Part shown: positions 29,623 through 40,200 of the stretch, piece after piece
How the letters are laid out: every line of letters begins with the position of its first letter
How positions within the stretch are numbered: the stretch's first letter is position 1
Source: Bacteroidota bacterium
GTDB taxonomy: Bacteria; Bacteroidota; Ignavibacteria; UBA10030
Direction of reading: 5' to 3'
NCBI GenBank assembly: GCA_025454835.1
Contig: JALONQ010000018.1
Span: 1-55,035 of the forward strand
DNA: 55,035 nt
Position numbers and translations under genes: made by a program
The notes under the pieces: generated by a model
What the model was told of the DNA's origin: nothing
The model's input: only the letters and a program-made list of their open reading frames with translations
Database searches by the model: none

Positions 29623-30392
29623 GATGCGGCCTCGGACGGGTCCTTCTTTCTCGAAGCGGCAGCGACGAAAATGCTGGCCTCGTAGAGGACGAGCATCGGT
29701 GCTGCGAGGAGGACCTGAGTCACGATATCGGGGGTCGGCGTGATGAGCGCCGAGACGACGAGGATGCCGACGATGGCGTGCCGCCGGTACTTTCGCATGA
29801 AGGCGGGGGTCAGCAGGCCCATCTTCGCGAGAAAGTACGTGATCATCGGCAGCTCGAAGACCAGTCCCGCTCCCGCCAAGAGGGCCAGGACGAAGCCGAT
29901 GTACTGATCGGTCGCGATGTTGAGGTCGATGTTCTCCGTACCGAAGGTCGCGAAGAAACTGAGCGCCGTCGGAAGGACGACAAAGTAGGCGAAGGCCACG
30001 CCGGCGAAGAAGCAGAGCGTCGTGAAGAAGACGATCTTGGAGATATACCGGCGTTCGGTCGGGAGGAGGCCGGGGGCGACGAATCTCCAGAGCCACCAGA
30101 GCGTGTTCGGCATGGAGACGATGAACCCGCAGACGAGGACGGTCTCCATATACAGGACGATGATCCCGTACGGAGACAGCACTTGTGCGCTGAGCCCGAC
30201 CGCCCGCAGCGGACCGAGCAGAACGGTGTTGACGATGACGTCGGCGTAGATGGAGCAGGCGATCGTGCCGATCAGGATGCCGATGACCGCCTTGACGACG
30301 GACCAACGCAACTCTTCGAGGTGGTCGAAGAAACTCATTTCACGGCCTTCCGCTTCGGATGCGGCCGCGTCGGGTGTGCCAAGCGGCGCCAT
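29619..30392 (-). CDS. tatC: Sec-independent protein translocase subunit TatC
   Basis: TatC is the signal-peptide receptor of the twin-arginine pathway for folded proteins. This 257-residue sequence has six predicted membrane helices and the conserved elements MSFFDHLEELRWSVVKA, LLPTERRY, FELPMITYFL and ALITPTPDIVTQ. About 18 residues precede the conserved MSFFDHLEEL start. Translation may begin at 30392 or at the methionine at 30338. It is three bases from glyA and overlaps the polyprenyl synthase. No tatA/tatB is in the window. Confidence 0.95.
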   Translation of the reverse strand: MAPLGTPDAAASEAEGREMSFFDHLEELRWSVVKAVIGILIGTIACSIYADVIVNTVLLGPLRAVGLSAQVLSPYGIIVLYMETVLVCGFIVSMPNTLWWLWRFVAPGLLPTERRYISKIVFFTTLCFFAGVAFAYFVVLPTALSFFATFGTENIDLNIATDQYIGFVLALLAGAGLVFELPMITYFLAKMGLLTPAFMRKYRRHAIVGILVVSALITPTPDIVTQVLLAAPMLVLYEASIFVAAASRKKDPSEAAS

Positions 30393-30395
30393 CGG

Positions 30396-31697
30396 TCAAG
30401 CTTTCACCAGTTCCGCATACAGCGAGAATCCGGAGCAGAGGTCCTTCACCTCGTGGCTGATCGCTTTGAGCGCCGCCGCATCGGACCGCGACCGCAGAGC
30501 ACGGTCGATAAGCCCGGCGATCGACCTCATTTCGGCTTCCTTCATCCCTCGCGTTGTCAAAGCCGGGGTTCCCATCCGGAATCCGCTCGTGATGAGCGGC
30601 GATTTGTCGTCGAACGGAACCGCGTTCTTGTTCACCGTGATGCCGGCCTGGTCGAGCGATTCCTGCGCTTCTTTGCCCGTGATCCCCTTGTTGCGGAGGT
30701 CGATGAGCATCAGGTGGTTATCGGTGCCCCCCGAGACGATCTGGTAGTCAAGCTCCGCCATGGCGCCGGCGAGGGCCTGGGCGTTCTTGATGACCTGCTC
30801 GGCATACGACTTGAACGAGGGCTGGAGGTTCTCGCCAAACCCGACCGCCTTCGCGGCGATGACATGCATCAACGGACCGCCCTGCACGCCGGGAATGACC
30901 ATCGAGTCGAGCAATTCCGACATGAGCTTCGGACGACCGGACTTCGGCCAAACGAGGCCGAACGGGTTCTCGAAGTCCTTGCCCATGACGATGAGACCGC
31001 CGCGTGGACCGCGGAGGGTCTTGTGCGTTGTCGACGTCACGACGTGGCAGTGGGGCACCGGGTCGTTCAGGAGGCGCATGGCGATGAGTCCCGCCGGATG
31101 CGCGATGTCGGCGAACAGGAAGGCGCCCACCTCGTCGGCGATCGTCCGGAACGCCGCGTAGTCGATGTTGCGCGAATATGCACTCGCCCCGACCGTGATC
31201 ATTTTCGGTCGCTCGCGGCGGACGGCGTCGGCCACGGCTTCGTAGTTGATGCGTCCCGTCTCGCGGTCGATGCCGTAGGCGGTGAAATGGTAAAGCTGGC
31301 CCGAGAAATTAACGGGAGACCCGTGCGTCAGGTGCCCGCCGTGCGACAGGTCCATGCCCATCACCTTGTCACCGGGCTTCAGGAACGTGAAGTAGACGGC
31401 CATATTGGCCTGCGAGCCCGAGTGCGGCTGGACGTTGGCGTACGCGGCACCGAACAGCTTCTTGGCCCGGTCGCGCGCGAGGTTCTCGGCTACGTCGACG
31501 AACTCGCAGCCGCCGTAGTAGCGCTTGCCGGGGTAGCCCTCGGCATATTTGTTGTTCAGGACGGTGCCGAGTGTCTCGAGCACGGCCAGGCTGGCAAAAT
31601 TCTCGGAAGCGATGAGTTCCAGCTTTGTGTTCTGTCGGTCCAGTTCTGCCTGAACGGCGGCATAGACCTCGGGGTCTTGCTGATCGAGATGAGTCAT
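30396..31697 (-). CDS. glyA: serine hydroxymethyltransferase
   Basis: GlyA interconverts serine and glycine with tetrahydrofolate, the main source of one-carbon units. The 433-residue PLP enzyme has [10 protein letters not shown] near the start, [30 protein letters not shown], and the PLP lysine within [15 protein letters not shown]. All domains are intact and length is normal. It is the first clearly coupled gene of a minus-strand unit (glyA, tatC, polyprenyl synthase). The upstream 63-base gap to rpiB contains word repeats. Confidence 0.97.
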   Translation of the reverse strand: MTHLDQQDPEVYAAVQAELDRQNTKLELIASENFASLAVLETLGTVLNNKYAEGYPGKRYYGGCEFVDVAENLARDRAKKLFGAAYANVQPHSGSQANMAVYFTFLKPGDKVMGMDLSHGGHLTHGSPVNFSGQLYHFTAYGIDRETGRINYEAVADAVRRERPKMITVGASAYSRNIDYAAFRTIADEVGAFLFADIAHPAGLIAMRLLNDPVPHCHVVTSTTHKTLRGPRGGLIVMGKDFENPFGLVWPKSGRPKLMSELLDSMVIPGVQGGPLMHVIAAKAVGFGENLQPSFKSYAEQVIKNAQALAGAMAELDYQIVSGGTDNHLMLIDLRNKGITGKEAQESLDQAGITVNKNAVPFDDKSPLITSGFRMGTPALTTRGMKEAEMRSIAGLIDRALRSRSDAAALKAISHEVKDLCSGFSLYAELVKA

Positions 31698-31700
31698 GGG

Positions 31701-31730
31701 GGAGGATGGAGAATAGAGAATCGAGGATAG
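31701..31730. repeat. 'gaatagagaatgg' word repeat
   Basis: ggaggatggagaatagagaatcgaggatag, an imperfect seven-base-period repeat just upstream of the glyA start. The same words recur at 53122-53150, 53188-53212, 53236-53268 and 54484-54531. Confidence 0.55.
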
Positions 31731-31760
31731 TTGTGCAGGCTCAGCAGACAGCCCATCGTT

Positions 31761-32204
31761 TCACCGTTCCAGTTTCCGCACCCTCCTCACATGTCTCTCC
31801 CCACCGTCGAACTTCGTCGAAAGAAAGGTCGACACGATATCCAGCGCTTGTTCCCATCCCGTCAGACGCTCGCCGATGCACAGGACATTCGCGTCGTTGT
31901 GCTGGCGCGACAAGCGGGCGGCGGTGACCGATTCGCAGACGGCGGCCCGGACCCCTGTGTGTTTGTTGGCCACGATCGACATGCCGATGCCGGTGCCGCA
32001 GATCAGGATGCCCATCGTCGCTTCGCCGGTGCTGACGGCTTGCGCGACAGCATGGCCCCAATCGGGGTAGTCGGTCGATGAGGCATCGGCCGGTCCCAGG
32101 TCGCGCACGTCATGGCCCTGCGACCGGAGCAGCTCGATGATGCGGCGCTTGTACTCAAAGCCCGCATGGTCGCTTCCGATGGCGATGCTGGTGTGTGTGG
32201 ACAT
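31761..32204 (-). CDS. rpiB: ribose 5-phosphate isomerase B
   Basis: RpiB interconverts ribose 5-phosphate and ribulose 5-phosphate in the pentose phosphate pathway. This 147-residue sequence has the start IAIGSDHAGFEYK, the catalytic cysteine C69 in ICGTGIGMSI, and the NDANVLCIGER block. The ATG at 32204 begins the family N-terminus. The frame extends to 32303, but those 33 residues are encoded by repeat sequence and resemble no leader. The family also includes LacAB isomerases, but the length and context favour RpiB. Confidence 0.93.
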   Translation of the reverse strand: MSTHTSIAIGSDHAGFEYKRRIIELLRSQGHDVRDLGPADASSTDYPDWGHAVAQAVSTGEATMGILICGTGIGMSIVANKHTGVRAAVCESVTAARLSRQHNDANVLCIGERLTGWEQALDIVSTFLSTKFDGGERHVRRVRKLER

Positions 32205-32247
32205 CAAGGATGGCTCCGGAATGCAGTGAAGAAGATGATCCACGGAT

Positions 32248-32309
32248 GAAAGAGCAAGTGTGAAGAAGCAAACGGCAAGAAAATTGTAAACCCAAAGGAG
32301 CAAAGAGCC
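32248..32309 (+). repeat. dispersed 'gaaagagcaagtg' repeat, copy a
   Basis: Begins gaaagagcaagtgtgaagaa and continues with gcaaacggcaagaaaattg words. It is similar to copies at 45934-45995 (same strand) and to the reverse complements of 32396-32459 and 46479-46568. With copy b it forms an inverted pair around 32310-32395. Confidence 0.6.
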
Positions 32310-32395
32310 ATCGCGGGATATGCTCCCTTGAAGAGTCTATTCCGTCGGGATGAACTTCCGTCGCCAAACTCATCCCCGGTGCGCAGGTGAGTTTT

Positions 32396-32459
32396 TTCTT
32401 GCTCCTTTCTTCTTATCCTCTTTCTTACCCTTTGCCTTTTCTCAATTGCCTTTTCGCCC
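32396..32459 (-). repeat. dispersed 'gaaagagcaagtg' repeat, copy b (inverted)
   Basis: Reverse-orientation copy. Its last 30 bases (32430-32459) match 46539-46568 at about 27 of 30 positions. It abuts the stop codon of the outer-membrane protein gene directly. Confidence 0.65.
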
Positions 32460-33680
32460 TCAGTCTTCTTCGAAATTCACGAACCACATCTCGCTGGCCG
32501 AGAACCCGACGGACAACTGCAGGTACGTATCCCGCTGCAGACCGCTGTCGGTCGTCCCGCGGAGGCCGGCCTGGACACCAAGGTTCAGGCGCGCGTCGGG
32601 TCCGATGGGCAATGAGACGCCGGCGGTCCCGAACAGGTCGTTGATACCGACGCCGTTCAACTGAAGATACGTCTGTGCGTACCCGGCGCCGATCCGGTAG
32701 GCGATCCGTTGCCAGTAAGAAACGTCGCCGGTGCGGGGGAGCAGCTCCGCGCCCGCCGAAAGACGGAGAGCATTCCGCATCTCCGCTTGCCTCCGGCCGA
32801 AGACCTCCATGCCCGACCATCCCTCATAGACCACGTCGGCGATGACGTTCACGCGGTTGCCGATGCGTCCCGCCGCTCCGAACCCCAGCCGCAACGGGAG
32901 CGATGCTTCGCCCCGGGATTGCAGGACCGTGTCGATCGCGAGGAAGATATCGTTCTGTTCGATGGAGGTGTGCGTCGGCAGCGAAGCTGTCATCCCGAGG
33001 GTGACGGGCAGGCCGAGCCAGCTTTCCTGCAGTTCGACGGTCGCGCCCAACGTGAATTGGAGGCCCTGGTGGTAGCCCGACCGCTCGATCTCTTCGTCGA
33101 CGAACGTCGGATCCTGCAGGTCGATCTTGGTGAACTGGCGTATGCGTCCGTACAGGTAGTCCATGCCCATGCCAACATGCACGGAGGGCAAAATGGTCGC
33201 CGAGAGGTCCAGTCCGATGGACGAAAGCCCGCCGCGCCCGAAGAAGCTCTGGATGGACGGGACCTCTGCCGAGAGGTCATCCCGCCGGACGGTGTAGCCG
33301 ACACGGCTCACCGGTCCGGTGCTGATGGCCAGGGCCACACCGTGTTCCACGTCGATGGGGAAGCCGATCGCGACGCTCTGAAGGCCGCCGAGACCGTAGA
33401 TCGAGCGTCCGCCGCCTTGCTCCGACCAGAATGAGGTGTATCCGAAGCTCGCGTCAAAACGCGTGCGCAGAAGACCGCCATTCGCGGCGGGATTGGCCAG
33501 GTTGATGAATCCTTCGCCGCGGAGAGCCAACCCGCCTCCACCCATGGCCCATGTGCGGCTACTGCCGAACCAGAGCAGATCGCCGAAGCCGTAGCGCGAG
33601 TAGACCGGACCGCCGGCCGTGAGGCCGGTGGCGAGGATCAGGAGGGCGGCGCCGAGCGCCGAGAAGCGGTGGCGTGTCAT
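32460..33680 (-). CDS. outer-membrane beta-barrel protein, PorV/FadL-like
   Basis: This 406-residue exported protein (signal peptide ending near LTAGG) has a PorV/FadL-like start: GGGGLALRGEGFINLANPAANGGL recalls the WNPA plug region of such barrels. Alternating aromatic strands follow. The C-terminal strands (YLQLSVGFSASEMWFVNF) fit a barrel end. The stop is followed at once by a dispersed repeat. The gene overlaps the upstream lipoprotein gene by four bases, so the two are probably a functional pair at the outer membrane. Specific cargo is unknown. PorV-like proteins in this phylum often carry T9SS substrates, but this one is not close enough to call. Confidence 0.7.
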   Translation of the reverse strand: MTRHRFSALGAALLILATGLTAGGPVYSRYGFGDLLWFGSSRTWAMGGGGLALRGEGFINLANPAANGGLLRTRFDASFGYTSFWSEQGGGRSIYGLGGLQSVAIGFPIDVEHGVALAISTGPVSRVGYTVRRDDLSAEVPSIQSFFGRGGLSSIGLDLSATILPSVHVGMGMDYLYGRIRQFTKIDLQDPTFVDEEIERSGYHQGLQFTLGATVELQESWLGLPVTLGMTASLPTHTSIEQNDIFLAIDTVLQSRGEASLPLRLGFGAAGRIGNRVNVIADVVYEGWSGMEVFGRRQAEMRNALRLSAGAELLPRTGDVSYWQRIAYRIGAGYAQTYLQLNGVGINDLFGTAGVSLPIGPDARLNLGVQAGLRGTTDSGLQRDTYLQLSVGFSASEMWFVNFEED

Positions 33681-34897
33681 CGGCGGCCTCCGTAGGTCGC
33701 GATCGCTTTGCTATACGTCACGATGAGGCGAGGCCGCACGCCCGTTGAGGCCCCCGGCCCGAAGAGGACGAAACGGTTGAAGCTTGCGTTCTCGGTGTAG
33801 CCAGCGAGGGCGACCGTGGCCGGCGTGCCGGAGGCCATCCACTGCTGTGCAAAGGCCGGCAATCGGAACCAGTAGACCGGCCGACCGTTCAATCGGAGGA
33901 GGTCGCAGGCAACGGCCGATCCCTTCAAGATCGAACCGTCGCGGTCGACGAAGAACGCCAGGAGCGAATCGGGCGGCGCGTAGATGTTCGATGCGAGCGA
34001 GTCGAGCGTTACCTCGAGGACGGCATTGCTGACGGAGACCGGGCGGGGGAGTCCGCTCAAGTTGAACGTGACGAGACCGCGATACGCCACTCCCGATTGC
34101 ACGTAGATCTTCGAGGGGTCCAGCACCAGGTCGGCGGATGGAAGGTCAGCAAGGTAGCGCGCCGTGCCGGCGGAGAACACGGTGGTGGAGGTCACGCCGT
34201 TCTTGTTGTATCGCACCCTCAACCGTGGCTTCGCGCCTGAACCGAGATGGATGAACGATCCGTAGCCCTGGATCAGGCCGTTGGCCGATCCACGGAGAAA
34301 CACACCCAGGTTGGTCGTGCCGGTGTCGACGACGGTCGTGAACCACCGGCGCACGAGCGCCGTGTCCAGCGGGATCGCCACCGACCTGCTGACCGTATCG
34401 ACCGATCCGGTCCCGAGGCCCGGAGGGAGGGGCACCGGGTCGAAGTAGACCCCCGGCTGCAGGCGCAGCGAATCGTAGCTCAACGAATCGCTGTACCACG
34501 GTCGCAGGGGCTGGTGCATCGTGAAGACGGGGGAGATCGTGGTGTCGCCGGTGGCCACGGTGCGGACCAGCAGGAGGTCGGCGGCCTCGATCGTGATGCC
34601 GGTCAGCGTGTCCGGAAATTGCTGAAAGCGGATGAAGCTTCCAGCTACGAGCGTTTGCACTCCGCCGACGAAGAGGTGCTGAGGATACCACGGCACGACG
34701 TCGTCGTCGGCGCGGGCTGTCACCGGGATCGCCCTCGAGGTGGCTCCAGCCTGTGCCTCGAGCGTGTCGACGAAGAAGATGGGGAGGTCGCCGCTCGGCA
34801 GAACGCCGAGGCCGACGGTCGTGGGGTCTTCGGCGCACCCCGTCCAGGCGGTCAGGAAGATCAGCAGGTACAGCGCTACCGTGCGGTGGAGTGCCAT
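33677..34897 (-). CDS. lipoprotein with repeated beta-sandwich (DNRLRE-like) region
   Basis: This 406-residue protein has a lipoprotein signal with the lipid-anchoring cysteine at residue 21 (FLTAWTGC). The mature part is beta-rich and threonine/serine-rich. Blocks such as DTTISPVFTMHQPLRPWYSDSL and AYRGLVTFNLSGLPRPVSVSNAVLEVTLDS resemble DNRLRE or DUF4270-type domains seen in secreted surface proteins. It is preceded by gmhB (four-base gap) and overlaps the outer-membrane protein gene, and it likely serves as its surface or periplasmic partner. No enzyme motif was recognised. Confidence 0.65.
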   Translation of the reverse strand: MALHRTVALYLLIFLTAWTGCAEDPTTVGLGVLPSGDLPIFFVDTLEAQAGATSRAIPVTARADDDVVPWYPQHLFVGGVQTLVAGSFIRFQQFPDTLTGITIEAADLLLVRTVATGDTTISPVFTMHQPLRPWYSDSLSYDSLRLQPGVYFDPVPLPPGLGTGSVDTVSRSVAIPLDTALVRRWFTTVVDTGTTNLGVFLRGSANGLIQGYGSFIHLGSGAKPRLRVRYNKNGVTSTTVFSAGTARYLADLPSADLVLDPSKIYVQSGVAYRGLVTFNLSGLPRPVSVSNAVLEVTLDSLASNIYAPPDSLLAFFVDRDGSILKGSAVACDLLRLNGRPVYWFRLPAFAQQWMASGTPATVALAGYTENASFNRFVLFGPGASTGVRPRLIVTYSKAIATYGGRR

Positions 34898-34901
34898 AGA
34901 C

Positions 34902-35483
34902 TCAATGAGGGTGAACGTGGTGCCGGATGAACGACCAGGCGGCGTACAGGTCGGGTGCGATGTGATCGATGGTAAGACGTTGAAGGCACTCCTCGCGTTC
35001 CGTTTCGCCGTAGCCGGTCAGGACCAGCACGGTGCGACAACCAGCGCGGCGTCCTGCCTCCATGTCGACGCAACGGTCGCCGACGACGTACGATGCAACG
35101 AGGTCGATCCCGAGGCGCTCTGCGGCCCGGCGCAGCATGCCCGTCCCCGGCTTGCGACAATCGCACTCGACATGGTACGGGGGACGTCCGGCGGTCGGAT
35201 GATGCGGGCAATACTCAATGGCGTCCACATGCGCACCTTCGACGGCCAGCAGCTCGCGCAATCGCACATGCACGCGGGCCAGGTCGTCCTCCGTCAAATA
35301 GCCCCGCGCAATGCCCGACTGGTTGGTCATCACGACGACGGGAAACCCCGCGTGGTTGGCTTCGCGGATGGCCCGGGCCGCTCCGGGGATCAGGCGCACT
35401 TCATCGGCGGTCCTGAGGAAGTCGACCTCGGTATTGATCGTGCCGTCTCGGTCGAGGAACAGTCCGGCGCGTAGTGGCTTCAC
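34902..35483 (-). CDS. gmhB: D,D-heptose 1,7-bisphosphate phosphatase
   Basis: GmhB removes the C7 phosphate of D-glycero-D-manno-heptose 1,7-bisphosphate in the synthesis of nucleotide-activated heptose for LPS or S-layer glycans. The 193-residue HAD-family protein has the catalytic DRDGT motif (D11, D13), MTNQSGIARG, the zinc-binding CPHHP...CDCRKPGTGM segment, and YVVGDRCVDMEAG. It lies in a minus-strand operon starting with glgA (five-base gap). A histidinol-phosphatase role is less likely because HisB partners are absent. Confidence 0.93.
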   Translation of the reverse strand: MKPLRAGLFLDRDGTINTEVDFLRTADEVRLIPGAARAIREANHAGFPVVVMTNQSGIARGYLTEDDLARVHVRLRELLAVEGAHVDAIEYCPHHPTAGRPPYHVECDCRKPGTGMLRRAAERLGIDLVASYVVGDRCVDMEAGRRAGCRTVLVLTGYGETEREECLQRLTIDHIAPDLYAAWSFIRHHVHPH

Positions 35484-35487
35484 AGCG

Positions 35488-36969
<1,482 letters not shown>

Positions 36970-37066
36970 TGCCTGGGAGGTGAAATGTGCACTCGAACCC
37001 TTAAAATAGCGAAAATTGATTCGAGAGGCAATCGAAGCGTGCGCCCTGGCCCGCCGGCCGGCGACC

Positions 37067-37095
37067 TTGACAATCCTCCCGGCGTTGCGTACTTT
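37067..37095 (+). promoter_or_regulatory. sigma70-like promoter for porU leader
   Basis: TTGACA (37067-37072), a 17-base spacer and TACTTT (37090-37095). The -35 is perfect and the -10 is imperfect. Predicted start near 37103, giving a leader of about 160 bases before porU. Confidence 0.45.
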
Positions 37096-37151
37096 GTTGT
37101 CGACCACATCAAGAGACCGACGCAAGTATCGAAGATTGATAAAGGTTCGTT

Positions 37152-37176
37152 CCCGTTGAACGCGATCTCCAACGGG
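37152..37176 (+). promoter_or_regulatory. leader hairpin upstream of porU
   Basis: cccgttg (37152-37158) pairs with caacggg (37170-37176) around an 11-base loop. It lies upstream of the terminator in the same leader. Confidence 0.4.
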
Positions 37177-37229
37177 TGATCTTGTTGCAATGAACGGCCT
37201 TTATCTGTCGACTGCACTTGCGTTCCAGC

Positions 37230-37259
37230 AAGCCGGACGGCAGACGTTCCGGCTTTTTT
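37230..37259 (+). terminator. intrinsic terminator in the porU leader (possible attenuator)
   Basis: aagccgga (37230-37237) pairs with tccggctt (37248-37255), followed by T-residues to 37259. Its T-tract ends four bases before the porU start codon. No plus-strand gene precedes it, because glgA is divergent, so it would terminate transcripts of the leader itself. Confidence 0.65.
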
Positions 37260-37263
37260 CGTT

Positions 37264-40200
37264 ATGCGACGTCCCCTCCTCCATATGATCCTGCTCGTCG
37301 CGGCCATGCCGGCCTCGGCGCAGGTCCACGCCGACCTTCGAGCGCTCCGTTCCACCGGTGTCGAAACCGAAGCGGTGCTCGTCGCGGGAGCCCTCGGCGG
37401 TGATACCGTCACAACGGCCTCGCTCCTTGGCGGTGAACGCATCGTGCCGTTCAACGACGGCCGCCTCGCGGTGGTGCGCCGGTTTGCCTTGACGCTGCCG
37501 ACCTCGCGCGTCAGCTTTACCACGCTCTCTCGCCAGACGCGGCTCGTTACGCTGCGAACCCCGGCCGATCCGGCCGTGACCGGGACGGAGGCGCCGTTCG
37601 AGGTCCGCGTGGTCGACGTCGCCCCCGGGTCGGGATCCGTCTCCGCGACGCTTGAGGCCGCGGTCGTCGTCGTCGATCCATCACGAACAACGGCGTCGAT
37701 CGTCGAGCGGCTTGCCGTCCGGTTGGAACATGACGCGCTCCACGAAGGACGCTCATCGGTCGTGGGCGTGAGCCTCGGGGCGACCTCTGTGCGCCCAGAG
37801 CGGCCGGCGGGGCCATCGCGTGCCGAGGCCGCACAGGAGTGGTATCGGATCGACTACAGCGAGACGGGCCTGTATCGGATCGACCGCACGTTGCTCCGTG
37901 CGGCGGGCGTGACGTCCGAGATGCTGAGTGATATCCGACGCATCCGTCTTTTCGGTCTGGCCGGCACACCGGTTCCGGAAGCCCTGACGGCTCCGCGACC
38001 AGCGGGGATGCAAGAGCTCCCTCGAATGATCCAGGACGCGAATCGGAACGGCGCCCTCGACGACGGCGACGCCGTGATCTTCTACGGTCGGTCAGTGCGC
38101 GACTGGCGCTACGATCCTGCGACCCGCACCTTCGCACACACGATCAATCCCTACAGCGAGAAGAACGCCGTCCTCCTGACGTTTGACCCGGCGGCCTTTG
38201 GGCGGGAGATGGACTCGCTCGTCTCTTCGACGGCGCCGGGCGTTCCGGTCCAGCACGTCGCGGGCCGCATCGCCGTCGACCAGGACCGGGTCAACTTTGT
38301 GAATTCGGGACGGCGATGGGTGGGTGAGCCGTTCGACGTGAACGACGCGACCGCGGTCTTCATGAACTCGTTGCCGGGCCTTGTTCCATCGGCGCGGGTG
38401 TCCTACCGGGCCGTGTTCTTTTCCCGGTCCGGCACGATCGATACGTTCCGGGTCGCCGAGAACGACCAGCCGGTGCTGGGTCCGGTACTCATGTTCACGT
38501 CGGACATTTCGTCCATCGATCAGACGTCCAACTACGCCTACGAATCGCCCGTCCAAAGCTTCACATACTCCGGAGCGCTGCCAGAGAACCGGAGCGTACT
38601 GAAGTTCACGTTCGGCACGCGCAATTCAAGCGCCAAAGCGTGGCTCGACTGGTTTGAGATCGTGTATCGCCGATCGATGACCGCCTCGAACGACCGGCTC
38701 TTCTTCCCGAGCCCCGATACGACGGCGGTGCTGGAGTACACCGTGCGTGACCTCTCTTCACGGTCGACGCTCGTGTTCGACGTGACGGACCATGCGAATG
38801 TCCGTCGCGTGGCTGGGGTCGAATTCGACGTCGCCGACGCGTCGATGTGCCGATTCCGCCTTCCTCAGACGGCTGGGTCGGTGCGCGAATTGGCGGTCGT
38901 CGGCGGGAACGGATTCCTGACGCCGCCGGCGCCGGTGAAGGTCGATGCGCCGACGCTCCGCTCGTTCGCCGGCCAGGCGCACTTCCTCATCCTGGCACCG
39001 AAGGAATTCCTCGAAGAGGCCGAACGCCTGCGCGCACACCGGCAGGCACAGGATTCGCTCAAGACGATGGTCGTTGATGTCGCCTCGATCTACAACGAGT
39101 TCGGCGGCGGACTTCCGGATCCGATGGCGATCAGGGACTTCCTGGCTTTCGCGCGGGCCAACTACGCCGGGCCGGTGCGCTACGCGCTGTTGTTTGGCAA
39201 CGGGCATTTCGATTACCGCAACATCGGCACCTCGGTCCGCAACTGGGTGCCTCCGTATGAGACGGCCGAGTCGAACTTTCAGATCTTGACATACGCCAGC
39301 GACGACTACTTCGCCCGCCTGGACGCCGGCAACGAGCGGATCTCAATGGCCATCGGACGACTACCGGGGAGGACCGTCGCGGAGATGCGCACGCTCGTCG
39401 GCAAGATCATCCGCTACGAGACGGAATCGCCGCTCGACCCGTGGCGGAACCGCATCACCTTCATCGCCGACGACGGCCAGACCTCCACGACGTTCGAAGG
39501 GAGCCTGCACACGGGGCAGGCGGAGAATCTGGCGCGCAACTACACGCCGGCGACGTTCGAGCAGAGGAAGATCTATCTCGTCGAGTACCCGGCGGTCAAC
39601 AGCGCTTCCGGTCGGCGCAAGCCGATGGTCAACGACGCGATCGTCGATGCGTTCAACCGCGGTACGCTCGTGATGAACTTCACCGGCCACGGCAATCCGC
39701 GGTTGTGGACGCACGAGGCGGTCTTCACGCGCGAGGGAAGCCTCCCGCGGCTGACGAACATCGACCGGCTGACGTTCCTCGTCGCCGCGACCTGCAACTT
39801 CGCCCAGTGGGACAATCCGGCCGAACAGAGCGCGGGAGAACTGCTGCTGACGATGCCCGAAGGGGGTGCGATCGGCGTGGTGACGGCGACGCGGTCGGTC
39901 TATTCGTTCGACAACGCCGAACTCAACAACGTGCTGTATCAACAGCTCTTCCAGCGTGACGGCAGCGGCCGCTCGCTGCGCATCGGAGACGCGTTCTACG
40001 CCATGAAGCAGATCCGCTTTCGCGAGAACGATCAGAAGTACCACTTGCTCGGAGATCCTACGCTTCGACTTCGCCAGCCGGCGGGGGTGGCGCGCATCGA
40101 CTCGGTGAACGGCGTGTCGACGGCCAGCATCTCGATCGTGCCGTCGCTAGGCCGGATACGGGTCGAAGGATCGGTGCGCGACGGGCTCGGCGCTCTTCGT

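Noticed and set aside
29778-31730. Long plus-strand frame of 650 codons opposite tatC and glyA
   Set aside because: Antisense to two strongly conserved genes. The composition is typical of a shadow frame.
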